Positions 52,735 through 63,230 of a stretch of DNA of 64,000 nt are shown here, one piece after another. Both the position numbers and the translations under genes were made by a program. This DNA comes from an uncultured Prevotellaceae bacterium. GTDB taxonomy: Bacteria; Bacteroidota; Bacteroidia; Bacteroidales; Bacteroidaceae. The stretch spans positions 62,001 through 126,000 of the forward strand of contig CAMZCM010000006.1 of assembly GCA_947305005.1 (NCBI GenBank). The letters are read 5' to 3'. Numbering within the stretch: the first letter of the stretch is position 1; each line of letters begins with the position of its first letter. The notes under the pieces were generated by a model. The model saw only the letters and a list, made by a program, of their open reading frames with translations, had not been told where the DNA came from and made no database searches.

Positions 52735-53617
52735 ATAGTTCAATGTCTCCTTCGAAGACGAACTCGGCAGGCCCCGTCATATAAATATGATTATCAGCCT
52801 TTCGCCATTCGATGTCGAGAGCGCCGCCGTCCATGATGATATGGCTCTGGCGACCTGCGCGTCCTGTCTTGTATGCTGCAACAGCCGTAGCACAGGCTCC
52901 TGTGCCACAGGCCATGGTGATACCACTTCCGCGCTCCCAGACGCGCATCCGAATGCCGTCAGGACGCATTTCGGCGAATTCGATATTAGCGCGTTCCGGG
53001 AAAGCGGAGTGATGTTCCAGCAGAGAGCCTTTGCCGGCCACATCTACTGAATTGATATCATCCACGAAGATAACGTAGTGTGGGTTGCCCATACAGACAA
53101 AACAACCTTCCGGCAGCGCTGTTTCACAAGGCGCAAACTGCTTTTCGTTCGCGAGCGCGGGTGTTCCCATATCTACTGTGACGGATTCAACCTTGCCGTC
53201 GCGAATATGCAGTCCCAGCACTTTCACGCCTGACAGCGTGAGCAACCGGATCTCTGTCTTGTCTGTCAGTCCCTTTTCATAGACATATTTGCCGATGCAG
53301 CGGCTGGCGTTGCCGCACATCATCGCTTCCGAACCGTCGGCGTTGAAGATTCGCATCGTAAAGTCAGCGATTGAGCGAGAGCCATGCAAGCTCGCTTGCT
53401 GATGGCCGAGCGTGAGCTGACTCGTCGCAGGCAAGTCTGCCTCGGGGATTTGTGACCGTCCTATAAGCACCAGACCGTCGCTACCGATGCCCGTGTGCGA
53501 ACGACTCCAGGCGATAGCAGCTGCAACAGGGTCAGCGATTGGGCATTTGTCTGTATCGACATAGATGTAGTCGTTGCCCGCTCCATGCATTTTTGTAAAA
53601 TGTATCATCGTTGACAT
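52727..53617 (-). CDS. dapF: Diaminopimelate epimerase
   Basis: Cofactor-free epimerase, LL-DAP to meso-DAP, for lysine and peptidoglycan. 296 aa. Two active-site cysteines visible: [14 protein letters not shown] (the first GNxxRC block) and [17 protein letters not shown]. Opening [16 protein letters not shown] is typical. The ATG at 53617 or the next at 53608 may be used; both keep the domain. Its stop codon lies in an 8-bp tandem array. Divergent from glnK. Confidence 0.96.
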   Translation of the reverse strand: MSTMIHFTKMHGAGNDYIYVDTDKCPIADPVAAAIAWSRSHTGIGSDGLVLIGRSQIPEADLPATSQLTLGHQQASLHGSRSIADFTMRIFNADGSEAMMCGNASRCIGKYVYEKGLTDKTEIRLLTLSGVKVLGLHIRDGKVESVTVDMGTPALANEKQFAPCETALPEGCFVCMGNPHYVIFVDDINSVDVAGKGSLLEHHSAFPERANIEFAEMRPDGIRMRVWERGSGITMACGTGACATAVAAYKTGRAGRQSHIIMDGGALDIEWRKADNHIYMTGPAEFVFEGDIELSK

Positions 53618-53787
53618 TTTGCTTTTAATTATAGGTGTATGGTGTCACTTTGTTTTGATTTCGGTGCAAAGTAAATACATTTTGTTGAATTATCAAGTGT
53701 TTTCAGCATAAATTTACTAAAATTCTTCGATATTAATTGACAAACATCAAGAAAAGAGTATTTGCAATATATCAAAATGACACAATA

Positions 53788-53820
53788 TTTGGAATATAAC
53801 AACAAAATGTCATATCTTTG
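53788..53820 (+). promoter_or_regulatory. Promoter of glnK-amtB
   Basis: TTTG at 53788-53791 and TATCTTTG at 53813-53820 with 21 bp between them: both elements of the Bacteroidota promoter. The glnK ATG follows 58 bp later. The 261-bp region between dapF and glnK is AT-rich; I see no other site in it that I can name. Confidence 0.75.
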
Positions 53821-53878
53821 CAGCGAAAACATTGCAATGTGTTATTTATAGGACGCTCAGTAATTAAATGTTTAAGGT

Positions 53879-54226
53879 ATGAAAAAGATTGAAGCGATTA
53901 TTCGCAAGACCAAGTTTGAGGATGTCAAGGAAGCATTGCTCAGTTCTGACATCGACTGGTTCGAGTATCACGACGTACACGGAATCGGCCAGAGCCGACA
54001 GGAGCGCATTTATCGTGGCGTGCAGTACTCAACGGATGTCATCGAGCGAGTTGCTGTAACCATTGTCTGCCGCGATCAGTTTGTGGAGCCCACCGTGAAG
54101 GTGATTATCGACACAGCCCACACGGGAGAGGTCGGCGACGGCCGAATTTTCGTCAGTGACATGATTGACACATGGAGCATCCGCACAGGTGAGCACGGCG
54201 ACACAGTGTTGAGAGATAAGAAATAA
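53879..54226 (+). CDS. glnK: P-II nitrogen regulatory protein
   Basis: PII signal protein, 115 aa, sensing 2-oxoglutarate and energy state and plugging AmtB. Seen: MKKIEAIIRKTKFEDVKEAL, T-loop GIGQSRQERIYRGVQYS with Tyr50 at the place of the modified Tyr51, B-loop TGEVGDGRIFV and C-loop RTGEHGD. The T-loop differs from proteobacterial PII (no RQKGHTE), so uridylylation is not certain. It lies 30 bp ahead of amtB, the common glnK-amtB pair. Confidence 0.95.
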   Translation: MKKIEAIIRKTKFEDVKEALLSSDIDWFEYHDVHGIGQSRQERIYRGVQYSTDVIERVAVTIVCRDQFVEPTVKVIIDTAHTGEVGDGRIFVSDMIDTWSIRTGEHGDTVLRDKK

Positions 54227-54256
54227 AGTAGGATAACACATTATTTATATACTATT

Positions 54257-55513
54257 ATGAACGACGTTGCTTTATCATTAGATACTGTTTGGATGTTATT
54301 GGCCGCTATGTTGGTGTTCTTTATGCAGCCCGGTTTTGCGCTGTGTGAGGCTGGTTTTACGCGCAGCAAGAACACGGCTAACATCCTGTTCAAGAACTTC
54401 GTAGATTTCATGTTCGGCTCTCTGCTGTTCTGGTTCATTGGCTTCGGCCTTATGTTCGGCGGCGATGTGCTGGGTGGTTTCGTCGGTTTGCCCAACTTCG
54501 GTGACCTCTCCTTCTACAAAGGTGAGCTGCCTGTCGAGGGCTTCCTGATTTTCGAGACCGTTTTCTGCGCTACCTCTGCCACCATCGTCAGCGGTGCTAT
54601 GGCTGAACGTACCAAGTTCTCTATGTATGTCATTTATAGCGCTTTCATCTCGCTGTTAATCTATCCCATCGAGGGTCACTGGACATGGGGCGGTGGCTGG
54701 CTCTGCAACGATGCTGCCGACAGCTTCATGATGACCACCTTTGGTGATATTTTCCACGATTTCGCTGGTTCTGCCATCGTTCACTCTGTAGGCGGTGTGC
54801 TGGCTCTCATCGGCGCAATGGCACTGGGTGCTCGTCGTGGTAAATATGGTAAGGACGGCAAGAGCCGCGCTATCCCTGGTCACTCTCTGACCTTAGCCGC
54901 TCTGGGTGTCTTCATCCTGTGGATGGGATGGTTTGGTTTCAACCCCGGCTCACAGCTCGCAGCCTCTGGTGAGGTGAATCGCATTGCTATCTCTCACGTG
55001 TTCCTGACCACAAACCTCGCTGCAGCAGCAGGTGGTGTTGCCACTATGTTCCTCACCTGGTTGAAGTACAAGAAGCCTTCGTTCTCACTGACGTTGAACG
55101 GCGTGCTTGCAGGTCTCGTGGGTATCACAGCCGGTTGCGACCTCGTATCGCCCCTGGGTGCTGTCATCATCGGTCTCGTCTGTGGTACCGTTCTGGTCTT
55201 CGCCATTGAGTTCATTGACCATGTGCTTCACATCGACGATCCCGTAGGCGCAAGCTCTGTACACGGTGTCTGCGGTATCCTCGGCACACTCATGACCGGT
55301 TTACTCTCCACCTCTAACGGTGCTTTCTACGGTCACGGTTGGGGCTTCTTCGGTGCTGAGTGCTTTGGTATCCTGGTTATTGACCTCTGGGCAGCTGCTT
55401 GCGGCTTCCTTCTCTTCTATGGAATCAAGAAACTCCACGGGCTCCGCGTTCCTGCCCGCATTGAGGATGAAGGTCTGGATATCTATGAGCACGGAGAGAC
55501 GTGTTATAACTGA
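54257..55513 (+). CDS. amtB: Ammonium transporter
   Basis: Inner-membrane Amt/Rh channel, 418 aa, about 11 helices, importing ammonium/ammonia. Seen: GFALCEAGFTRSKNTANILFKNFVDF, HDFAGSAIVHSVGG with the first twin-His (H176), SVHGVCGILGT with the second (H336), and GARRGKYGKDG in a loop. The C-terminal tail ends with LRVPARIEDEGLDIYEHGETCYN. Gated by GlnK under nitrogen-rich conditions in known systems. Its stop codon overlaps the first unit of a heptamer array. Confidence 0.96.
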   Translation: MNDVALSLDTVWMLLAAMLVFFMQPGFALCEAGFTRSKNTANILFKNFVDFMFGSLLFWFIGFGLMFGGDVLGGFVGLPNFGDLSFYKGELPVEGFLIFETVFCATSATIVSGAMAERTKFSMYVIYSAFISLLIYPIEGHWTWGGGWLCNDAADSFMMTTFGDIFHDFAGSAIVHSVGGVLALIGAMALGARRGKYGKDGKSRAIPGHSLTLAALGVFILWMGWFGFNPGSQLAASGEVNRIAISHVFLTTNLAAAAGGVATMFLTWLKYKKPSFSLTLNGVLAGLVGITAGCDLVSPLGAVIIGLVCGTVLVFAIEFIDHVLHIDDPVGASSVHGVCGILGTLMTGLLSTSNGAFYGHGWGFFGAECFGILVIDLWAAACGFLLFYGIKKLHGLRVPARIEDEGLDIYEHGETCYN

Positions 55514-55539
55514 TTAAGGATTAAGGATTAAAGATTAAA
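55512..55539 (+). repeat. Heptamer array, four units
   Basis: Four 7-bp units: GATTAAG, GATTAAG, GATTAAA, GATTAAA, beginning in the amtB stop codon. This is the reverse complement of the consensus of the arrays at 37614 and 63231. Confidence 0.9.
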
Positions 55540-55567
55540 GTTTTAGGACAACAAAAAATATAGCCTT

Positions 55568-56254
55568 ATGAAAAAGTTTATGTTTATTCTCCTGACTGTA
55601 GTCGGTGTTGCTACGGCAGAAGCTCAAGATAAAGTAGAAGCCACTGTTGGCGCCGACCTCGTGAATGAATACATCTGGCGTGGTCAGGATCTGGGCAATG
55701 TGAGCCTGCAACCCTCTCTCAGCGTGGCTTGGAAAGGACTGAGTCTCTCCACATGGGGTAGTGTAGGACTTGCCAACGCTGCTGACGATAAGGAGTTGGA
55801 TCTCACGCTGGCTTACAGCATCGGCGGATTCAATATCGGGGTGACCGACTACTGGTTCTCCAAAGGTAGCTACTTCCAGTACAAGGACGATAAGACCACT
55901 CATACTTTTGAGGCCAACATCGGCTACGACTTCGGTTTCCTGAGTGTACAGTGGTTCACCAATTTCGCTGGCGTAGTAGGTGTTAATGAAGAGGGCAAGC
56001 GTGCTTACAGTAGCTACTTCGAGCTCTCGGCACCTTTCAGCCTCGGCGGTCTTGAGTGGAAGGCAACCCTCGGTGCTACTCCCTACGCCAACGACACCTA
56101 CAAGGCCAATGGCTTCTGTGTGACCGACGTCAGTTTGCGTGCCACCAAAGACATCGCCCTTAAGAGCGCTCATCTGCCTGTCTTCGTGGGCCTTACCGCT
56201 AACCCGCGCGCAGAAATGATGTATCTCGTCTGCGGTCTCTCCTTCGCACTCTAA
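55568..56254 (+). CDS. TorF-family porin-like outer-membrane protein
   Basis: 228 aa with signal peptide about 1-20 (KKFMFILLTVVGVATAEA) followed by a TorF/Gcw_chp-type beta-barrel (EYIWRGQDLGNVSLQPSLSVAWKGLSLSTWGSVGLANA). The final residue is leucine after FA, less typical than the usual aromatic end of barrel proteins. Position downstream of amtB suggests an outer-membrane route for ammonium or small nitrogen solutes, by context only. Strong terminator 50 bp after the stop. Confidence 0.82.
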   Translation: MKKFMFILLTVVGVATAEAQDKVEATVGADLVNEYIWRGQDLGNVSLQPSLSVAWKGLSLSTWGSVGLANAADDKELDLTLAYSIGGFNIGVTDYWFSKGSYFQYKDDKTTHTFEANIGYDFGFLSVQWFTNFAGVVGVNEEGKRAYSSYFELSAPFSLGGLEWKATLGATPYANDTYKANGFCVTDVSLRATKDIALKSAHLPVFVGLTANPRAEMMYLVCGLSFAL

Positions 56255-56303
56255 TCAAGGAGGCAGAAGCGGAAGTTGAATTAAAAATGATAGAATGATA
56301 ACC

Positions 56304-56336
56304 AGAGAAGCGATGACCGTCGGTCACCGCTTCTCT
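56304..56336 (+). terminator. Intrinsic terminator after glnK-amtB-porin
   Basis: Arms AGAGAAGCG (56304-56312) and CGCTTCTCT (56328-56336), with an inner TGACCG/CGGTCA pairing, followed by ATATTTTTT. Confidence 0.92.
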
Positions 56337-56451
56337 ATATTTTTTATTGTGAATAGTCAAAAATTTTTCTAGTTTTTTACAGGTTTAACGGAAGAATTGA
56401 ACAGAATTTCAAAATAAATCTTACCTTTGTAGCCGAATTTCAATCAATAGA

Positions 56452-56547
56452 TGGAACTACTAGGGCAAACAGTGGCAGCTCAGCGGCGACGACCTGCGCT
56501 ACACCTGCAAGCTGATGTGTGTTTAAGTTGTAGCGGACAGCAATAAA
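56452..56547 (+). other. 31-codon ORF with promoter, uncertain
   Basis: ATG at 56452, 31 codons, ending TAA at 56545-56547; lies 22 bp after a -7 box (56422-56429). It overlaps the possible gene remnant in another frame. Arg/Gln-rich, no recognisable family. May be a chance frame. Confidence 0.25.
56457..56525 (+). pseudogene. Possible C-terminal gene remnant
   Basis: One frame reads GKQWQLSGDDLRYTCKLMCV then a stop at about 56523-56525, and a stop codon sits just before it. The composition (WQLSGDDLRYT) looks like the end of a lipocalin-like or small exported protein rather than random sequence. It is followed 50 bp later by a lipoprotein start, so two halves of an eroded lipoprotein pair are possible. 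Speculative. Confidence 0.3.
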
Positions 56548-56577
56548 AAAACAGAAACAATAAAACATTAAACAATA

Positions 56578-56700
56578 ATGAGAAAATCCCTACTTATCCT
56601 CGCCATCTGCGGCGCGACGGTGCTGACGGCGTGTACATCAGATGGCAAAACACATAAGGTGATTTTGCGGAACAGTAGCGGAAATTTTGCGGAACAGTAG
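56578..56700 (+). pseudogene. Truncated lipoprotein leader
   Basis: 40-codon ORF starting with a textbook lipoprotein signal: MRKSLLILAI, then CGATVLTAC with lipobox LTAC (cysteine at residue 19), then SDGKTHKVILRNSSGNFAEQ and a stop. The last 17 codons are made from the 22-bp repeat array, which seems to have replaced the original body. It may be a decayed gene or a true small lipoprotein with a repeat-derived tail. Confidence 0.55.
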
Positions 56701-56736
56701 CTCCGCAATTGTTCAACAGTAGCTCCGCAAAAAGTC
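56649..56736 (+). repeat. 22-bp tandem repeat, four copies
   Basis: Units begin with AACACATA (56649), AACAGTAG (56671), AACAGTAG (56693) and AACAGTAG (56715), exactly 22 bp apart. The units also contain TTGCGGA and TCCGCAA, which pair into short hairpins (for example 56687-56693 with 56702-56708). Units 1-2 share TTTTGCGG ends; units 3-4 share CTCCGCAA. Confidence 0.85.
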
Positions 56737-56776
56737 AGCGCGATAGTCGGATGGTTGACATCTTTCTATCGCGCTG
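56736..56776 (-). terminator. Terminator of the GH10-CE1 gene
   Basis: Arms CAGCGCGATAG (56736-56746) and CTATCGCGCTG (56766-56776), 11 bp perfect, 19-nt loop. On the minus strand ACTTTTTGC follows the stem, giving a short T-run. It lies 36 bp past the GH10 stop. Confidence 0.75.
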
Positions 56777-56812
56777 TTTAGTTGTCGTGGATGAGTCGTA
56801 GTTTCCTTAGAA

Positions 56813-58972
<2,160 letters not shown>

Positions 58973-58991
58973 TTAAATCCGCAAAACAGCG

Positions 58992-59022
58992 CAAAAATAG
59001 CTATTTCTCTTTTTCGTGCAAA
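58992..59022 (-). promoter_or_regulatory. Promoter of the GH10-CE1 gene
   Basis: Minus-strand TTTG (59019-59022) and TATTTTTG (58992-58999), 19 bp apart, a full match to the Bacteroidota promoter. The leader to the ATG at 58960 is about 25 nt. Confidence 0.75.
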
Positions 59023-59049
59023 GGAAAAAAGCAAATAAATGAACGATTG

Positions 59050-59081
59050 TTGCGGGCTTGGCATAAATTTGCGTATCTTTG
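59050..59081 (+). promoter_or_regulatory. Promoter of FetB-like permease
   Basis: TTG at 59050-59052 and TATCTTTG at 59074-59081, 21 bp apart; the ATG at 59108 follows. Confidence 0.65.
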
Positions 59082-59107
59082 CCGCGTTTTAGAATTTTAG
59101 ATGCTTG

Positions 59108-59884
59108 ATGGATATCTCTCTTCTCTCTCTTGCTATTGGATTATTGCTCTTGCTCATCCCGCTCTTTTTCCTATGGTTGTTGCGTACGGGACTTGTTCGT
59201 GCTACGCTTATTGCTGCAGGACGAATGATTGTGCAATTGTTTCTTATCAGCATCTATTTACGTTATCTCTTTGAATGGGATAATCCCTGGCTGAATACAC
59301 TCTGGGTGATTATCATGGCGGTGATTGCCACCCATACGATTGGCACAAGGACGCGTCTGCGTTGGCGCATTGTGGCGATTCCTGCATTCAGCAGCTTCAT
59401 GGTCTCTGCGCTCCTAATAGGTTTCTATTTCCTTTGTCTGGTTCTGCAGCTGGACCATCCTTTTACTGCTCGCTATTTCATCCCTGTCATGGGCATCTTA
59501 ATGGGCAATATGCTGGGCGTAAATGTGTTGACGTTGAGTACTTTTTATAGCGGCCTACAACGTGAGCAAGCCACCTATTATTATCTATTAGGTAATGGCG
59601 CTACGCGCTTTGAGGCTTGGCTGCCATTTATGCGCGAAGCGGTCATTAAGAGTTTTACGCCTTGCATCGCTAATATGGCAGTGATGGGTATTGTTGCCTT
59701 ACCTGGCACAATGATCGGACAGATTCTTGGTGGCTCTGCACCTGATGTGGCTGTGAAATACCAGATGATGATTGTCGTGATTACAATGTCCGCCTCTATG
59801 CTGTCCCTCATCCTGACGTTATGGTTATCCACACGCCAAGCGTTTGATGCTTTCGGACGCTTACATGAAGTGATGAAATCCTAA
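59108..59884 (+). CDS. FetB-like ABC permease
   Basis: 258-aa inner-membrane permease with about seven hydrophobic helices, of the UPF0014/FetB (YbbM) family, the membrane part of the FetAB iron exporter. Seen: AAGRMIVQLFLISIYL near the start, VMGILMGNMLGVNVLTLSTFY, and LPGTMIGQILGGSAPDVAVKYQMMIV, the family signature. The ATG at 59108 is used; the TTG at 59105 is three bases earlier. No ATPase lies beside it; a FetA-like ATPase is at 36086-36712. Converges on the 354-aa outer-membrane gene. Confidence 0.9.
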   Translation: MDISLLSLAIGLLLLLIPLFFLWLLRTGLVRATLIAAGRMIVQLFLISIYLRYLFEWDNPWLNTLWVIIMAVIATHTIGTRTRLRWRIVAIPAFSSFMVSALLIGFYFLCLVLQLDHPFTARYFIPVMGILMGNMLGVNVLTLSTFYSGLQREQATYYYLLGNGATRFEAWLPFMREAVIKSFTPCIANMAVMGIVALPGTMIGQILGGSAPDVAVKYQMMIVVITMSASMLSLILTLWLSTRQAFDAFGRLHEVMKS

Positions 59885-59895
59885 GGAGAGAGGCG

Positions 59896-60960
59896 TCAGA
59901 AGCGGCGGCAGAGGTTAATCTGGAAATCCGCTTCCTGGTTCGTGATTTTCAGGTTCTTTGTATTGCTATACCCAAAGTAGCGGTAGTTGGCAAGCAAAGA
60001 GATAATATAATGGCTGAAACTGTAATTGGCAGCAAAGCGTGCGAAGGCATTGACTTTCAAACGAGGGGCTTCACCGTCTGCTGCATCATAGAAGTCTGCC
60101 CACTGTTTCAGGTCCTGACCGTCATCGTAGTTCGTATAGTGTGCCAAGTGGTTATAAAAGGAGAACATGGGAACCAACGATGTATGGAATACGAGCTTTC
60201 CTTCGAGGAAAGAGAAATTGTAGGCATAGCCAGCACCCAGTGAAATTTGTCTTGTACGGAAATGATCGAAGTTGGCGGGAAAAGTCTTGCTCACGTCGTA
60301 GATGCTCTGGTAGAAGTTGGCGTAGATGAGCGGACTACCTGCACTACGTTTCTGAACCATGTCTGCATAAAGACCTGCAGAGAGCGAGAACTTCTTGTGA
60401 AAGAGCACATAGTAACCTTCAAGATAGAAGATCTTGAGAGCATTTGATTCCTCGTCGATTTCGCGGTCTCCGATATTACAGGAACCGGACATGTGAGGGA
60501 GATACTTATAGCGAATACGAGCGCCCCAGACAGATCCGTTCTTGGCCAAACCAAGACTGAGTTGGTATTTGTTGCGGATGGGAATAGGGATTTCCAGGGC
60601 AAGGCCTTTCCAGTCAATACCTAACTCCAGTTCCGTTTGCCATGTATGAGCATTAATGTCATAGCGGTCGCTGTCATGAATGCCCGGTATGAACGTGGAA
60701 GCATCGACAATATCAAAGGGCATGTGCATCTTATAGTTATGCCAATAGACGTAGGAGCCGACATAGACCTGATGGTTTAATTGTGGAACCCCGACATAAA
60801 GCGTATCAATCCCTTCGAGCTGGCCTGCCTCAAGCCACTGGTCAAACCATTTGAAGAATCTTTGTACCTTTACTTCAGCAAATGCACTGCCGCAGCTCAT
60901 CAGGAGAGTGAAGAGCAGCAACAGGTGGCGTATGGATTGCTGTGGGAAAGGTCGGCTCAT
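59896..60960 (-). CDS. Exported outer-membrane protein (DUF4421-like)
   Basis: 354-aa exported protein: signal peptide about 1-28 (HLLLLFTLLMSCGSAFA), then strand-rich sequence with regular aromatic residues (TELELGIDWKGLALEIPIPIRNKYQLSLGLAKNG; FHTSLVPMFSFYNHL) ending with Phe, the usual end of barrel proteins. It looks like the DUF4421 family but I am not sure. It overlaps apbE by 4 bp. Confidence 0.75.
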   Translation of the reverse strand: MSRPFPQQSIRHLLLLFTLLMSCGSAFAEVKVQRFFKWFDQWLEAGQLEGIDTLYVGVPQLNHQVYVGSYVYWHNYKMHMPFDIVDASTFIPGIHDSDRYDINAHTWQTELELGIDWKGLALEIPIPIRNKYQLSLGLAKNGSVWGARIRYKYLPHMSGSCNIGDREIDEESNALKIFYLEGYYVLFHKKFSLSAGLYADMVQKRSAGSPLIYANFYQSIYDVSKTFPANFDHFRTRQISLGAGYAYNFSFLEGKLVFHTSLVPMFSFYNHLAHYTNYDDGQDLKQWADFYDAADGEAPRLKVNAFARFAANYSFSHYIISLLANYRYFGYSNTKNLKITNQEADFQINLCRRF

Positions 60961-62063
60961 TCTTGAATAGTAGAATATATTTTGTTTTGACCAAGGGAGT
61001 CATAGATGAGGAAAACCTGCAGTTCCTGATGACGTTGCAGTATTTCTTGAGCACGCTCAAGCCCCATCACCATAAACGAGGTGGCAAAGGCATCGGCTAT
61101 TGCACAAGTAGGGGCAATGACCGTTGCGGAAAGAATGGACTGTTGAGCCGGATAGCCGGTAGAGGGATTGATGGTATGGGCGATGCGGCGACCATCTTCC
61201 GTGGTGTAGTAATTACGATAGTTACCGCTTGTGGCCATCGCGCAGTCGGTGAGAGAAAGCACCGTTTCCAATTCGTTATTGGTACTTGTGGGGTCATCGT
61301 TGGGTTTGTTGACGCCAACGTGCCATGCTTCGCCTTTGGGATTATTACCTTCAACCACGATTTCGCCGCCAATCTCTACCATGAAGTTCTCAATACTTTG
61401 TCGGCGTAAGTAAGCAGCTACGACATCCACACCAAATCCTTTGGCAATGGCTGAGCAATCAAGAACCATTCGTGGATCTTCCTTCTGTAGGCGTCCTTCC
61501 GGCGTCAGACGGATATGTCGATACCCTACGAATTGCAGAAGACTATCGATGGTGGCACTGTCCGGTAGGCAACCATTCTTGTAACCAAAGCCCCAGGCAT
61601 TGACGAGTGGAGCGACAGTGATGTCAAAGGCACCGTCTGTTGCTTCGCTGATACGTTCGCTAAGGGTGAAGATTTGGCAGAACAGGGAATCGGCGACGAT
61701 ATCCTTACCCTGATTTAACTGGCTGATGACACTCTCAGGGTTAAACATACTAAGGCTGGCATCAACGCGGCGCAACTCTTCCTCAATCTCCTTCTTCATG
61801 TTGGTGGAAGACTGATAAGTGATGTGGTAGAAGGTTCCGAAGACAGCGCCTTCATCCTTTTGGAAGGGAGCAGGAGCATTGCGTTTGTTGATAATCAAAA
61901 AGGAGGCGATAACCAGAACAGCCAAAACAGGGAGATGCCAACGACGCCACTGTGACTTCGGCTTGTCGAAAGGGGTGAGGGGCGTAAATCGTGGTTTCTG
62001 TTCCTGCTCTTCCTGTTCTTCGGGTTCCTGAATATTGTGAATCGGGTTCAATGGATCATTCAT
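60957..62063 (-). CDS. apbE: FAD:protein FMN transferase
   Basis: ApbE/RnfG-flavinylating transferase, 368 aa, attaching FMN to Thr/Ser of exported flavoproteins. N-terminal membrane anchor about 46-62 (LPVLAVLVIASFLIINK), then the catalytic domain about 80-368 (GAVFGTFYHITYQ, FNPESVISQLNQG, VLDCSAIAKGFGVDVVA, VEIGGEIVVEG, and the Mg-site HTINPSTGYPA). No flavoprotein substrate is in the window. Lies 2 bp after the DUF6048 gene. Confidence 0.93.
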   Translation of the reverse strand: MNDPLNPIHNIQEPEEQEEQEQKPRFTPLTPFDKPKSQWRRWHLPVLAVLVIASFLIINKRNAPAPFQKDEGAVFGTFYHITYQSSTNMKKEIEEELRRVDASLSMFNPESVISQLNQGKDIVADSLFCQIFTLSERISEATDGAFDITVAPLVNAWGFGYKNGCLPDSATIDSLLQFVGYRHIRLTPEGRLQKEDPRMVLDCSAIAKGFGVDVVAAYLRRQSIENFMVEIGGEIVVEGNNPKGEAWHVGVNKPNDDPTSTNNELETVLSLTDCAMATSGNYRNYYTTEDGRRIAHTINPSTGYPAQQSILSATVIAPTCAIADAFATSFMVMGLERAQEILQRHQELQVFLIYDSLGQNKIYSTIQE

Positions 62064-62065
62064 GA

Positions 62066-62770
62066 TTATATATCAAATAGTACTTTAAAAGAGCCTCCCC
62101 AGCTGGTCGTATCATTGAGACCAAACCCTGGAACATACCAAGGCGAACCGATAGAATGGGGATTCTCCACGATGCGTAGTTTCATCCTGACATCCCAACC
62201 TAAATGGACAATTGACCATAGGCGGGTTTCCAATCCAAATACGAGTTCTGCCCAATGCGAGTTGCCGCTGAGATCGCTGAAGTTAACTTCTTGCTTTGCT
62301 CCCCATATTGGATCTTCAAGTGGAGTGGGAGAGTCAATGTTATAGTTGAAGAAAGAGAAACCATAACGTAGGCCAAGGAACAGACGGTTCCCGTTATGCT
62401 TCTTCGTGAAGTTATAATCTGCACCAATGCGGAAATAAGGGGCACGAACGGTAAAATGATTGTCCAAATCCACGCCTTCGTGATCAGCCTCGCCTATACC
62501 CATCTCAAAGATAGGGAAGTATTTGTCTAACATATTGATTCTAGCCATCACTTCCATTTGTGACCAGTCGCTCCCCATCGCCTTTAATCCAAAGCCCAAG
62601 ATGTCTGCACCAACGGCAATGCCATCAATGAGGTGCACGGACTTTTGCTCCTTCTCACCGAATTGAATCTCTTGTGCAGAAACCGTATGCGATGACAAGG
62701 ATAAGCAAAGTGCAAGCAGGATGCTACTGAGCCGTACGGAAATATATTTGAAGGTTCTCAAGGCCATCAT
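62066..62770 (-). CDS. DUF6048-like outer-membrane protein
   Basis: 234-aa predicted outer-membrane barrel. Signal peptide about 10-32 (SVRLSSILLALCLSLSSHTVSA). Body matches the DUF6048 type: SVHLIDGIAVGADILGFGLKAMGSDWSQMEV ... YFRIGADYNF ... RLFLGLRYGFSFFNY ... LIGSPWYVPGFGLNDTTSWGG-like end. Starts overlap the end of DUF6452 by 44-47 bp (ATG ATG at 62770 or 62767; a TTG at 62761 is possible). Function unknown; the DUF6452-DUF6048 pair is common in Bacteroidales. Confidence 0.8.
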   Translation of the reverse strand: MMALRTFKYISVRLSSILLALCLSLSSHTVSAQEIQFGEKEQKSVHLIDGIAVGADILGFGLKAMGSDWSQMEVMARINMLDKYFPIFEMGIGEADHEGVDLDNHFTVRAPYFRIGADYNFTKKHNGNRLFLGLRYGFSFFNYNIDSPTPLEDPIWGAKQEVNFSDLSGNSHWAELVFGLETRLWSIVHLGWDVRMKLRIVENPHSIGSPWYVPGFGLNDTTSWGGSFKVLFDI

Positions 62771-63227
62771 AGTTGATGTCAGAATGATTGATGAGCACTG
62801 TATCTATCAGATGACGGGTAGATTGCACGGCGGTGATAGTATGCCACATGTGAAGCGGACAGGAGGGATCGTCGAGATGCGCACGATTAGTTTTATCAAT
62901 GCGAATTGTATCGCGCCCGACGGCACCCTGAGCATCGATAAATGTAAACATCAGCGAGTCTGTATCACCATAAAAACTAACAGGCAAGCTCACGCCGTTT
63001 TTGTTAATCAGACGGTTGGCTATGACAGAATCAGCACCCATAGCTGTGATGGTCAGGGTGTCGCCGATACTGATAGCTGCACCTTCAACAAATGTTCCGT
63101 CGCTTGTTCGAGCTGAGGCATAGAAACCATAGACACAGGCTACCGTGTTATTGATGGGGCACGTGACGCTTTCGCAGGACAGCAGTGGAAGCGCAAACAG
63201 GAGATATATGAAATCTTTAACTTTCAA
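62724..63227 (-). CDS. DUF6452 lipoprotein
   Basis: 167-aa predicted lipoprotein of the DUF6452 type. Lipobox PLLSC at about 14-18; then a small cysteine-containing domain (VTCPINNTVACVYGFYAS ... CPLHMWHTITAVQ). The only possible start is TTG at 63225-63227; no ATG lies upstream of the signal. Directly upstream (4 bp) is a heptamer array that includes GGGA-rich units on this strand. Function unknown. Confidence 0.8.
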   Translation of the reverse strand: MKVKDFIYLLFALPLLSCESVTCPINNTVACVYGFYASARTSDGTFVEGAAISIGDTLTITAMGADSVIANRLINKNGVSLPVSFYGDTDSLMFTFIDAQGAVGRDTIRIDKTNRAHLDDPSCPLHMWHTITAVQSTRHLIDTVLINHSDINYDGLENLQIYFRTAQ

Positions 63228-63230
63228 TTC

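Larger units (their letters stand above)
56337..56735. other. Gene-poor stretch with small ORFs and repeats
   Basis: The 558-bp region between the porin and GH10-CE1 genes has no long frame. After the terminator there is a -7 box TACCTTTG (56422-56429), a 31-codon ORF at 56452-56547, gene remnants, the short lipoprotein-like ORF 56578-56700, the 22-bp array 56649-56736 and the terminator of the GH10 gene. No tRNA or known riboswitch pattern was seen. Confidence 0.6.

Noticed and set aside
53618..53878. Riboswitch or sRNA between dapF and glnK
   Set aside because: AT-rich with a clear promoter only; no stable paired structure seen by eye.
56649..56736. CRISPR array
   Set aside because: Head-to-tail 22-bp units without spacers; no cas genes in the window.
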